10,642 bases of DNA from Deinococcus sp. GTDB taxonomy: Bacteria > Deinococcota > Deinococci > Deinococcales > Thermaceae. This document shows, piece by piece, positions 1 to 6,316 of the stretch; positions within the stretch are counted from its first letter, which is position 1, and every line of letters begins with the position of its first letter. The notes below the pieces were generated by a model. That model worked only from the letters and a program-made list of their open reading frames with translations, was not told where the DNA came from and ran no database searches. The stretch covers positions 1-10,642 of the forward strand of contig JAMCQK010000213.1 of NCBI GenBank assembly GCA_023382135.1, written 5' to 3'. The position numbers were made by a program, and so were the translations under genes.

Positions 1-679
1 GGCATAATTTCTCTGACATGAGAGTTGAGCAGCAGCCTGATGGAACCCTCCTGTACCCGGTTATCGAAATCCGGCTTGAGCCAGTACTTCACCCGTGGGC
101 GAATTTCCGATTCGTGGTGAACCACGGTCACCTTGGCCCCGCCCCGGTAAAGCTCCAGCGCGGTCTCGACGGCGCTATTGGAGCCGCCGACCACCACCAC
201 CCGCTGCTTCCAATATGGCGCAACTTCCTCGATGCCGTAATGTACCTGGGGAAGGTTTTCCCCGGGCACCCCCAGGCGGTTGGGGTTGCCGTAGTAGCCG
301 GTCGCCACCACTACAAAACGCGATTCCAGGTTTGCTTCGCCATTCCTGTCTTGGTAATAAACCCTGAGCCGCCCTTCCTCCCCTCGATCCGTGAAACCGT
401 GGTGTAGGTCCGGATGTCCAACTGTTCCACCTCGGCTAGCCGTCGGTAGTAAGCCAAAGCCTCCCTCCGCGTCGGCTTCGCGCCCAGCGAGGCAAACGGG
501 TGCCCGCCAATCTCGATATTCCTGGCCTCGCTAAAAAACACCGTCTCCCGCGGCCAGTGGTAGATAGTGTCGCAGAGCGTGCCCTTTTCCAGCGCCCGGC
601 AGGATAGCCCAAGTTTTTTCGCCTCAATTGCGGCCGCCAGCCCAACGGGCCCCGCACCCACTACGGTCAAATCAAGCAT
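1..679 (-). pseudogene. ypdA: YpdA-family FAD/NAD(P)H disulfide reductase, partial, frameshifted
   Basis: YpdA proteins are flavin-dependent NADPH oxidoreductases, proposed to reduce bacillithiol disulfide in the cytoplasm. The N-terminus has an FAD Rossmann motif, GAGPVG at residues 8-13, followed about 20 residues later by the acidic LEKG strand end. The first frame ends at a stop at 311. A second frame without stops then runs from about 385 to the window edge and carries VVATGYYGNPNRLGVPGE and a second nucleotide-binding motif, VVGGSNSAVETAL, both in the order expected for the family. One extra C in the CCCC run at 380-383 (plus strand) would join the two frames as RIEGEEGRLRV. About 226 of the usual roughly 325 residues are visible; the rest lies off the left edge. 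The ATG at 677-679 has no Shine-Dalgarno sequence. Whether the shift is a sequencing error, a recent null allele or programmed -1 slippage cannot be told here. The family call is fairly sure; the substrate is family knowledge. Confidence 0.8.
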
Positions 680-685
680 CGCACT

Positions 686-691
686 AGCTTA
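686..691 (-). promoter_or_regulatory. Candidate leaderless -10 box (TAAGCT) for ypdA
   Basis: On the minus strand TAAGCT is followed by six bases and then the ypdA ATG. No Shine-Dalgarno sequence precedes that ATG. This matches the TANNNT-about-6-nt-start layout described for leaderless transcripts in Deinococcus-Thermus. No good -35 hexamer is visible. The same layout recurs at trpC and at the patatin gene. Confidence 0.35.
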
Positions 692-766
692 TCAATCCAC
701 TTGCAACCAGAATCCGGCCTTGGTGACAGTCCAACGGCCGGGGGTTTCGCGTAACATGGTGAAGCT

Positions 767-1525
767 ATGGAGTGGATAACCAGCCCGGAAGCCTGGACAG
801 CTTTGGTTACCCTTCTCTTTTTGGAAGTGGTGCTAGGCGTGGACAATATCATTTTCATTTCCATTCTGGCTTCAAAGCTTCCCAAGAATCAACAGCACAG
901 AGCCCGTCAGCTCGGCATTATCGCCGCGGCCGCCAGCCGCCTCTTGTTCCTTTTGGGAATCACCTGGGTGATCCGGCTCAACACACCGCTCTTCTCGGTG
1001 CTGGGACAAGAGCTTACCGGCAAAGAGATCATCCTAATTTTAGGAGGGATTTTTCTTATTTATAAAGCCACCAGCGAGATTCACGACCGCCTCGAGGGCG
1101 CAGAAGGCTCAGCCACCGTGCGCGTGGCTCCCACCTTTTTATCGGTGATTGGCCAGGTAATGCTTCTGGACATAGTGTTTTCGATAGACTCGGTGATTAC
1201 CGCCGTTGGCATGACACCGTACGTGCCGGTGATGATGATTGCGGTGATCCTTTCGGTGGTGGTAATGCTGGTGTCCGCCAAACCCATCTACGACTTCATC
1301 ACCCTACACCCCACCATCAAAATGCTGGCCCTGGCCTTCCTGCTGCTGATTGGCTTCACGCTGATAGCCGAGGGCCTGGGACAGAAGATCCCCAAGGGGT
1401 ACATATACTTTGCGATTGCCTTTTCGGTTTTTGTCGAGACGCTCAACCTGCGTACTCGAGGCCGAACCGAGCCAGTACAACTGCGTCAACCTCACAGGGA
1501 CGATCCACCCAGCCAGCAGCCATAA
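767..1525 (+). CDS. TerC family integral membrane protein, probable metal (Mn) exporter
   Basis: A 252-residue polytopic membrane protein of the TerC family (YjbE/YkoY/Alx type). Members export Mn2+ or help metallate exported proteins; the substrate here is inferred. The two family signatures are present: LEVVLGVDNIIF at residues 19-30, with membrane acidic residues E20 and D26, and its internal counterpart LLDIVFSIDSVITAVG at 133-148, with D135 and D141. About seven hydrophobic segments are visible. The C-terminus ends in a polar, charged tail (RTRGRTEPVQLRQPHRDD) after the typical FVETLNLR segment. The ATG has a weak GGTGA at 758-762. The stop lies 26 bp before fumC in the same direction, so the two are probably co-transcribed. 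The 87-bp gap to the divergent ypdA looks too short for a full Mn-sensing yybP-ykoY riboswitch, and I see none. Nearby Mn-SOD makes a manganese role attractive but unproven. Confidence 0.9.
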   Translation: MEWITSPEAWTALVTLLFLEVVLGVDNIIFISILASKLPKNQQHRARQLGIIAAAASRLLFLLGITWVIRLNTPLFSVLGQELTGKEIILILGGIFLIYKATSEIHDRLEGAEGSATVRVAPTFLSVIGQVMLLDIVFSIDSVITAVGMTPYVPVMMIAVILSVVVMLVSAKPIYDFITLHPTIKMLALAFLLLIGFTLIAEGLGQKIPKGYIYFAIAFSVFVETLNLRTRGRTEPVQLRQPHRDDPPSQQP

Positions 1526-1540
1526 AATAGCGGAGCAATC

Positions 1541-1548
1541 GGAGAGGA
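1541..1548 (+). promoter_or_regulatory. Strong ribosome binding site for fumC
   Basis: GGAGAGGA lies just upstream of the fumC ATG at 1552. It fixes the start and suggests efficient translation within a terC-fumC transcript. Confidence 0.7.
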
Positions 1549-1551
1549 ATC

Positions 1552-2946
1552 ATGGCCTACCGCATCGAAAAAGACAGCATGGGAGAAATCCAAGTAGAAA
1601 CCAGCCGCTACTGGGGCGCACAGACACAACGTTCCATCCAAAATTTCCCCATAGGCGTGGACCGCTTCAAGTTCACCCGCCCTATCATCCGGGCGCTCGG
1701 CATTCTCAAGAAAGGAGCGGCACAGGCAAACGCCGAGCTTGGCGAGCTCCCTATGGACAAGGCCGACTTGATTATTAAGGCGGCCCAGGAAGTGATCGAC
1801 GGCAAGCTGGACGACCACTTTCCGTTGGTGGTGTTCCAGACCGGTTCCGGCACGCAGTCCAACATGAATGCCAACGAGGTCATCTCGAACCGGGCGATTG
1901 AAATGGCGGGCGGCATTTTAGGCAGCAAAGAGCCTATTCACCCAAACGACCATGTGAACCGCGGCCAAAGCTCGAACGACACCTTCCCCACCGCGATGCA
2001 CATTGCCGTGGTGGAGGAGCTACACCACAAGCTCTTCCCCAGTGTGAAAAAACTTCGCGACACGCTGGCGGCAAAATCCCAGGCCTACAAAGACATCGTA
2101 AAAGTGGGCAGAACACATCTGCAGGACGCTACACCTATAACCCTGGGCCAGGAAATTGGTGGCTGGGTGGCGCAGATCGACTACTGCCTGGGTGTGGTAA
2201 AGCAAAGCCTGAGCGGCCTCTATGAGCTGGCAATTGGAGGAACCGCCGTGGGAACCGGGCTCAATGCGCACCCCAGGTTTGGCGAGCTGGCGGCCCAGAA
2301 ATTTTCCGAGATAACCGGCTTTCCGTTCAAAAGCGCCCCAAACAAGTTTGCCGCACTTTCCGCCCATGATGCCTTGGTAACCACCAGCGCTTCCCTGCGC
2401 ACCCTGGCAGGCGCGTTGATGAAAATAGCCAACGATGTACGCTGGCTGGCCTCCGGCCCCCGCAACGGAATTGGCGAGATCAACATTCCCGAGAACGAGC
2501 CTGGGTCTTCCATCATGCCGGGAAAGGTAAACCCCACCCAGTCCGAGGCACTGACGATGGTCTCTGTTCAAGTTTTTGGCAACGATACGGCGGTGGCCTT
2601 TGCCGGCTCGCAAGGGAACTTCCAGCTAAACGTTTTTAAGCCGGTGATGGTTCACAACGTGCTGGAAAGTATCCAGCTTATTTCCGACGCCTGCCTGGCT
2701 TTCAACGACCACTGCGCAGTAGGCATTGAGCCGAACCTTGCCAAAATTCAGGAGAATTTGAATAAGAACTTGATGCAGGTAACGGCCCTCAACCGCCACA
2801 TTGGCTACGACAAAGCCGCAGCCATTGCCAAGAAAGCCCACAAGGAAGGCTCTACCCTCAAAGAGGCTGCACTGGCTCTTGGCTACTTGACCTCTGAAGA
2901 GTTTGACAAATGGGTGGTGCCGATGGAGATGACTCATCCGGGATAG
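1552..2946 (+). CDS. fumC: Class II fumarate hydratase (fumarase C)
   Basis: Catalyses reversible hydration of fumarate to L-malate in the TCA cycle, as a cytoplasmic homotetramer that needs no iron-sulfur cluster. The protein is 464 residues, close to the usual 460-470. The superfamily signature GSSIMPGKVNP sits at 318-328, with S319 matching the catalytic serine on the mobile loop (S318 in E. coli). VGRTHLQDATP contains H189, matching H188 in E. coli. GSGTQSNMNANEV and NRGQSSNDTFPTAMH are the other active-site segments. These markers favour fumarase over aspartase or argininosuccinate lyase. The ATG has a strong ribosome binding site and lies 26 bp after terC, so it is probably the second gene of that unit. 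The class II enzyme is less sensitive to oxidation than Fe-S fumarases, which fits the neighbouring superoxide dismutase. A repeat-rich hairpin begins about 20 bp after the stop. Confidence 0.98.
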   Translation: MAYRIEKDSMGEIQVETSRYWGAQTQRSIQNFPIGVDRFKFTRPIIRALGILKKGAAQANAELGELPMDKADLIIKAAQEVIDGKLDDHFPLVVFQTGSGTQSNMNANEVISNRAIEMAGGILGSKEPIHPNDHVNRGQSSNDTFPTAMHIAVVEELHHKLFPSVKKLRDTLAAKSQAYKDIVKVGRTHLQDATPITLGQEIGGWVAQIDYCLGVVKQSLSGLYELAIGGTAVGTGLNAHPRFGELAAQKFSEITGFPFKSAPNKFAALSAHDALVTTSASLRTLAGALMKIANDVRWLASGPRNGIGEINIPENEPGSSIMPGKVNPTQSEALTMVSVQVFGNDTAVAFAGSQGNFQLNVFKPVMVHNVLESIQLISDACLAFNDHCAVGIEPNLAKIQENLNKNLMQVTALNRHIGYDKAAAIAKKAHKEGSTLKEAALALGYLTSEEFDKWVVPMEMTHPG

Positions 2947-2950
2947 AGCG

Positions 2951-3027
2951 GTTGTCGGATGCAAGGTTGTTGGATGTGGGTTGTCGGTTGTGGCGTTTTG
3001 ACAACCTGCACCCCACACCCAACAACC
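2951..3027. repeat. G/T-rich tandem units with a 27-bp imperfect inverted repeat
   Basis: Between fumC and sodA three degenerate units of 14-15 bp follow one another (2951-2965, 2966-2979, 2980-2993), built on GTTGTYGGATG. The arm at 2965-2991 is matched by an inverted arm at 3001-3027, 23 of 27 positions pairing, with a 9-nt loop GGCGTTTTG. As RNA this forms a long hairpin 20 bp after the fumC stop and could stop or stabilise that transcript. There is no clean U tract after it, so it is not a standard intrinsic terminator. It resembles a short intergenic repeat element. Confidence 0.65.
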
Positions 3028-3063
3028 CTTCCCCAGCTCACACCTACCACAGTCCGTGAGGAA

Positions 3064-3069
3064 TATAGT
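3064..3069 (+). promoter_or_regulatory. Candidate -10 box (TATAGT) for sodA
   Basis: TATAGT lies 18 bp upstream of the sodA ATG. Transcription would begin close to the Shine-Dalgarno sequence, giving a very short leader. No convincing -35 hexamer lies 16-18 bp upstream, so this is tentative. Confidence 0.3.
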
Positions 3070-3074
3070 TCACT

Positions 3075-3081
3075 AAGGAGG
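3075..3081 (+). promoter_or_regulatory. Shine-Dalgarno AAGGAGG that sets the sodA start
   Basis: AAGGAGG ends 6 bp before the ATG at 3088. It shows that the upstream in-frame ATG at 2959, which would add 43 residues translated from the repeat, is not the start. The Thermus enzyme also begins at the PFKLPDLGYP segment. Confidence 0.85.
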
Positions 3082-3087
3082 AAAACT

Positions 3088-3693
3088 ATGTCCTACCCAT
3101 TCAAACTGCCCGACCTTGGCTACCCAAAAGACGCGCTAGAACCCAACATTGACTCCATGACCATGGAGATCCATCATGGCAAACACCACAACGCCTACGT
3201 AACCAATCTGAATGCCGCGCTGGAAAAAGCGCCCGAGCTGCAAAGCTGGAGCCTGGAAGACCTGCTCAAAAAGATTAGCCAGGTACCAGAAGCCATCCGG
3301 ACGGCGGTACGCAACAACGGCGGCGGCCACCACAACCACACGTTCTTATGGGAAATTTTGACCCCCGGCGGCAGCAAAACTCCCACCGGTAGACTGGCGG
3401 ACGCAATTAACTCCACCTTCGGCTCGTTCGACAAGCTAAAAGAAATGATGACCCAGGCTGGCATGACCCGGTTTGGCTCCGGCTGGAGCTGGCTGGTAAA
3501 GGACGCCCAAGGCAAGCTACAGGTCTACTCCACCGCCAACCAAGACAGCCCCTTGATGGAAGGCCACACCCCCTTACTGGGCATTGATGTCTGGGAGCAC
3601 GCCTACTACCTAAAGTACCAGAACCGCCGAAACGAGTACCTGGCAAATATTTGGAATGTAGTGAACTGGGACAAGGTTTCCTCGGGGTTCTAA
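3088..3693 (+). CDS. sodA: Manganese superoxide dismutase
   Basis: Converts superoxide to oxygen and hydrogen peroxide in the cytoplasm. The 201-residue protein follows the Thermus thermophilus Mn-SOD closely (PFKLPDLGYP, YVTNLNAALEK, AVRNNGGGH, FGSGWSWLVKD, GIDVWEHAYYLKYQNRR). The four metal ligands are H29, H84, D167 and H171. G78 in the NNGGG segment and Q152 in the NQD segment are the usual Mn-type rather than Fe-type markers. There is no signal peptide. The C-terminus stops a little earlier than in Thermus (NWDKVSSGF) and lacks the basic end of that protein. The 141-bp gap after fumC contains the repeat hairpin and a possible promoter, so sodA is probably transcribed separately. Its message may end at the hairpin at 3760-3790 or the terminator at 3822-3850. 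Confidence 0.98.
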   Translation: MSYPFKLPDLGYPKDALEPNIDSMTMEIHHGKHHNAYVTNLNAALEKAPELQSWSLEDLLKKISQVPEAIRTAVRNNGGGHHNHTFLWEILTPGGSKTPTGRLADAINSTFGSFDKLKEMMTQAGMTRFGSGWSWLVKDAQGKLQVYSTANQDSPLMEGHTPLLGIDVWEHAYYLKYQNRRNEYLANIWNVVNWDKVSSGF

Positions 3694-3759
3694 ATATTTC
3701 CACGTTAGAAATCCGCAGTGATTTTGTGAGCGAAGTGTTCCTGACTCCCCTTGGTCGGT

Positions 3760-3790
3760 TAGCTTTTCGCTTCAGTGAAGCGAAAAGCTA
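3760..3790. repeat. Perfect 14-bp inverted repeat with a 3-nt loop
   Basis: The arm TAGCTTTTCGCTTC (3760-3773) is exactly complementary to GAAGCGAAAAGCTA (3777-3790), separated by AGT. It lies 67 bp after the sodA stop. No T run follows on either side, so it is not a typical intrinsic terminator. It could protect the sodA 3' end, or be a copy of a dispersed palindromic repeat. Confidence 0.8.
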
Positions 3791-3821
3791 GTGTGAACAT
3801 ACTTAGTAATACTCGGCAACG

Positions 3822-3850
3822 AAAAAACGGGGGCATTAGCGCCCCCGTTT
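3822..3850 (-). terminator. Intrinsic terminator for trpC, weakly bidirectional
   Basis: The stem AAACGGGGGC (3825-3834) pairs with GCCCCCGTTT (3841-3850) around a 6-nt loop. On the minus strand the GC-rich stem runs into six T residues, a classic intrinsic terminator. On the plus strand the tail is GTTTAATATT, so it may also stop sodA transcripts. It lies about 210 bp beyond the trpC stop, leaving an unusually long 3' region. Confidence 0.88.
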
Positions 3851-4061
3851 AATATTGTGATCCTGAGCTGGTCCTAGCGTGCTCCGGTCTTGCCACGAAC
3901 TGTCTGCAAGCAAGTAGATGAAGCCACCATTGATGTAGGTTATATGGCGGTTCCACTGGTGTCGGCTCAGATATAAGCTCTACAAGCCTTTAGGTGTTAG
4001 CCAAAGGACATGGCTTGAAGCAAGCCGAGATCTTGGTAGCACTAGAAAGTAATCTGGTTGG
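3851..4061 (-). ncRNA. Possible structured trpC 3' UTR or small RNA
   Basis: On the minus strand about 210 nt lie between the trpC stop and the strong terminator. They contain a 10-bp stem with one bulge (3944-3953 with 3920-3930, 13-nt loop) that includes a G-U pair on this strand but an A-C mismatch on the other. Further stems are CTTGC/GCAAG at 3889-3910, CCTTT/AAAGG at about 3988-4008, and GGCTT/AAGCC near 4012-4027. No known RNA family is recognised. It may be only the 3' UTR of trpC. Confidence 0.25.
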
Positions 4062-4862
4062 CTAGTCACTGGATAGCAGGCTGACTTTAGCGCGCCAGTC
4101 GCCGCTCTGGGCCAGGCTGCTTCCGACCAATACAGCATCAAAAATATCGCCTAGCGGCTCCAGATCAGCACGGCTGGCATAGCCGGACTCCGCAACCAAA
4201 ACCCCATCAAAGCCCTTCTCTCGGGCCTTCTTACCCAGAGCGGGCGCGGTGGAGAGGTCTACCGTCAAGTCGGCAAGGTTGCGATTGTTGACGCCAATAA
4301 TGCTGGCCCTGCTTTCCAAGGCAATAAGGAGTTCGCGCTCGTCATGAACTTCTACCAGGGCATCCAAACCGGCTTGTTCTGCCTCGGCCAGGTATTCCGC
4401 GGTCAGCTCTCCCAGCGCCGCCACAATCAAGAGCAGCGCGCTTGCTCCCAGCTTTGCGGCTTCGGCAATTTGAGAAGGATGGACGGTAAAGTCCTTGCGC
4501 AAGACGGGTAGGTCTACCGCCTGGCATACCGCAATGAGGTCCTGGTCGTTGCCGCCAAAGTAGTGGAGCTCGGTGAGAACGCTGATGGCTTTAGCCCCAC
4601 CTTTGGCATACTCAGAAGCCACATGTGCCGCGTCCAGCGGGGCGATACTGCCCTGGGAAGGGCTCTTGCGCTTGACCTCGGCAATAATTGACAGGCCGGG
4701 AGTTAGAAGTGCTTCGCGAAAAGAGGGCCTGTCGTGGAAGGCAGCGGCTTTCCCGGACGGTGCAGGTTTATCCAGTGTGGCCAGAACGTCCGAAAGCCGT
4801 CTGCGGCAGATTTCTCCCAGTACCCCCGGGACTCGTTCAAGATTCGGAAGCATATGGTGCAC
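4062..4862 (-). CDS. trpC: Indole-3-glycerol phosphate synthase
   Basis: Closes CdRP to indole-3-glycerol phosphate, the fourth step of tryptophan synthesis, in the cytoplasm. The 266-residue single (beta/alpha)8 barrel has all the expected catalytic residues: E62 and K64 in AEVKRKSPSQG, K122 in VLRKDF, E170 in LVEVHDE, N191-N192 in GVNNRNL, and E224-S225 in VAESGY. The phosphate-binding VGSSLA lies near the end. There is no fusion to TrpF, unlike E. coli. The start is GTG at 4860-4862, chosen because TACGAT lies six bases upstream as in other leaderless starts here; the in-frame ATG three codons on (4851-4853) is the alternative. No other trp genes are nearby, so it stands alone. It diverges from the patatin gene over a 43-bp gap and is followed by a strong terminator at 3822-3850. 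Confidence 0.97.
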   Translation of the reverse strand: MHHMLPNLERVPGVLGEICRRRLSDVLATLDKPAPSGKAAAFHDRPSFREALLTPGLSIIAEVKRKSPSQGSIAPLDAAHVASEYAKGGAKAISVLTELHYFGGNDQDLIAVCQAVDLPVLRKDFTVHPSQIAEAAKLGASALLLIVAALGELTAEYLAEAEQAGLDALVEVHDERELLIALESRASIIGVNNRNLADLTVDLSTAPALGKKAREKGFDGVLVAESGYASRADLEPLGDIFDAVLVGSSLAQSGDWRAKVSLLSSD

Positions 4863-4868
4863 AGGGTT

Positions 4869-4874
4869 ATCGTA
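4869..4874 (-). promoter_or_regulatory. Candidate leaderless -10 box (TACGAT) for trpC
   Basis: On the minus strand TACGAT lies exactly six bases before the GTG start. There is no Shine-Dalgarno sequence. The matching -35 position (TGTACT, around 4892-4897) is poor and overlaps the -10 box of the divergent gene, so the two promoters may compete. Confidence 0.4.
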
Positions 4875-4893
4875 CCCCGCAGTCGGTTAGCAG

Positions 4894-4899
4894 TACAGT
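4894..4899 (+). promoter_or_regulatory. Candidate leaderless -10 box (TACAGT) for the patatin gene
   Basis: TACAGT is followed by six bases (TTAGAT) and then the ATG at 4906, with no Shine-Dalgarno sequence between. This is the same spacing as at trpC and ypdA. Confidence 0.4.
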
Positions 4900-4905
4900 T
4901 TAGAT

Positions 4906-5784
4906 ATGGGGATTATTCTCGCGCTCGGTGGCGGTGGCGTGCGGGGGATGGCCCACCTGGGGTTTTTGCGGGTGCTGCGTAAAGAGGGCATCCCCATTAT
5001 GGGGATTTCCGGCAGTTCGGCGGGAGCCCTGGCGGCGGCGATTTATGCATTTGATCTCTCTGATGACCCTGAGCTACTTTTAAAGGCGTTGTACGATCCG
5101 GATTTGGAAAAGCTGTTTCAGAGCGGGATGCTCAGCCAGGTGGTTCGGCTGGTGGAGTTTGTGCGCAAGCCGAGCTTGACCGATGCGGACCGGACCATTC
5201 GAAACTTGAGAAAGTTTTTTGGTGACCGGGCTATTGAGGAAAGCCCTATTCCGATTGCAATCCAGGCGGCGGATCTAGTGACCGGAGAAGCGGTCTGGCT
5301 GCGCGAAGGGCTGGTAGCGGAAGCGGTAAGGGCCTCGAGCGCTGTTCCGAGCATCTTCCCGCCGGTTCACTTGAACGGACGGATTCTGGTGGACGGCGAC
5401 GTGGCGGAAAAAGTCCCCGTGAGTGCCGCTAAAGAGCTTGGCCAGTACCCGGTGGTGGCGGTGGACATTTCCAATCCGAACTCCCACGCAACGCCACGCA
5501 CCGCGCTGGAAGCGGCTTTACAAGCAGGCGAGGCCTCGCGCAAGCGGTTGCTGGCGCTGGCGCTGGAAAGAGCCGACTTGGTGGTATCGCTCTCGCCCGA
5601 AAGTCACGTTGAGACCTTTGATTACAGGAAGGCGGAAGAACTATTTGACCTGGGGATGAGACGCGCCAAACAGGCGCTTCCGAAAATTAGAGCCTTGACT
5701 CCACCTGAAAAGAGTAAAGCTGGAAGGGGAATTAGGCAGCTTTTTGCGGGGCTACAGAAAAAGATACCAAAAGAAAAGTCTTAG
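4906..5784 (+). CDS. Patatin-like phospholipase/esterase (RssA type)
   Basis: A bacterial patatin-fold serine hydrolase of 292 residues, probably a lipid acyl hydrolase or esterase at or near the cytoplasmic face of the membrane; the substrate is unknown. All catalytic features are present: the oxyanion loop GGGGVRG at 8-14, the nucleophile elbow GSSAG at 36-40 with S38, and the dyad aspartate D163 in VDGDV. The patatin domain fills about residues 1-200. A charged helical region follows, and the tail is basic (KKIPKEKS). There is no signal peptide. The start is supported because the oxyanion motif normally lies this close to the N-terminus. Transcription is probably leaderless from TACAGT. 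The gene ends head-on against the downstream membrane protein, with stops overlapping by 4 bp and no terminator between. The family is sure; the name RssA would be a similarity guess. Confidence 0.93.
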   Translation: MGIILALGGGGVRGMAHLGFLRVLRKEGIPIMGISGSSAGALAAAIYAFDLSDDPELLLKALYDPDLEKLFQSGMLSQVVRLVEFVRKPSLTDADRTIRNLRKFFGDRAIEESPIPIAIQAADLVTGEAVWLREGLVAEAVRASSAVPSIFPPVHLNGRILVDGDVAEKVPVSAAKELGQYPVVAVDISNPNSHATPRTALEAALQAGEASRKRLLALALERADLVVSLSPESHVETFDYRKAEELFDLGMRRAKQALPKIRALTPPEKSKAGRGIRQLFAGLQKKIPKEKS

Positions 5785-6206
5785 AGTTTTTGCATCAGCC
5801 TGGCTACCCCCAGCGCGTAGAGACCCGCACCCGCAAGCGCAAAGATAATTCCACTTTCACGCTCACCCAAACCAAGCAAAAAAGCCGCCAGTACCCACAA
5901 AAGTGAAAGCGCTGAGGCCTCGAGCAGGAGCCTACGCACCATTCCTCTAGGTTCTTGAACCTTGACTCCTCTGGCGAGCCAGACTACCAGCACATAGCCA
6001 AAAAACGCCACCAGAAAGAACAGCCAGCCAAGCCCACTGGGTACGGGCCCCGAACCACTGGAGCGGGCCACCATAAACACCAGCGCCGCTATGAACGCTT
6101 GAAGCAAGGCGGCAAAAAGCGCCACAGAAAAAAGGCCTAGCCGCCTAAGTGAGCAGGGGGCTTGGGGGTTAAAGAGAGCCTCGAGGCCTGCCAGTATCAG
6201 ATTCAT
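5781..6206 (-). CDS. Small four-helix membrane protein of unknown function
   Basis: A 141-residue protein that I do not recognise. Four hydrophobic segments are evident at about 24-47, 58-78, 92-112 and 117-136. They are joined by short loops, with basic residues at 21-22 and in a VRR cluster near 89-91, consistent with an inner-membrane protein. No catalytic motif is visible; the layout loosely recalls Yip1-like or DUF membrane proteins, but I would not assign it. The ATG at 6204-6206 has no clear Shine-Dalgarno sequence, so the start is uncertain. It lies 110 bp after the TRAP permease stop on the same strand with no obvious terminator between, so it might be read from that operon. Its stop overlaps the patatin stop by 4 bp (TTAG, 5781-5784). 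The strong hydrophobic pattern argues that it is real. Confidence 0.7.
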   Translation of the reverse strand: MNLILAGLEALFNPQAPCSLRRLGLFSVALFAALLQAFIAALVFMVARSSGSGPVPSGLGWLFFLVAFFGYVLVVWLARGVKVQEPRGMVRRLLLEASALSLLWVLAAFLLGLGERESGIIFALAGAGLYALGVARLMQKL

Positions 6207-6316
6207 TATGACGGTCGTATATTCATCCGCAAGCTATTCAGCGACGGCAACTATACGCACTCCACACAAGCGAAGGGTGAATCCGTGGACCACGCCAGCC
6301 CAGTATGCTTCGGCGA

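Larger units (their letters stand above)
3694..4061. other. Gene-free stretch between sodA and trpC
   Basis: About 370 bp with no convincing protein gene on either strand. It contains the perfect hairpin at 3760-3790, the terminator at 3822-3850 and several smaller stem-loops between 3885 and 4030. Short open stretches have no ribosome binding site and no recognisable product. No tRNA or rRNA is recognised. Confidence 0.6.

Noticed and set aside
680..766. Mn-sensing yybP-ykoY riboswitch ahead of the TerC gene
   Set aside because: The gap is only 87 bp and shared with a divergent gene, and no paired-loop layout of that family is visible.
2020..2613. 197-codon minus-strand open frame inside fumC
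   Set aside because: It lies fully within fumC in the opposite direction, has no family features, and is explained by codon bias of the real gene.
2998..3003. Perfect TTGACA -35 hexamer before sodA
   Set aside because: No -10-like sequence lies 16-18 bp downstream (AACAAC at 3021-3026), and it falls in the loop of the repeat hairpin, so the match is probably chance.
2959..3087. Upstream in-frame ATG extending sodA by 43 residues
   Set aside because: The extension is translated repeat sequence rich in Cys, Gly, Thr and Pro, unlike any SOD. A strong Shine-Dalgarno sequence precedes the ATG at 3088, where the Thermus enzyme also begins.
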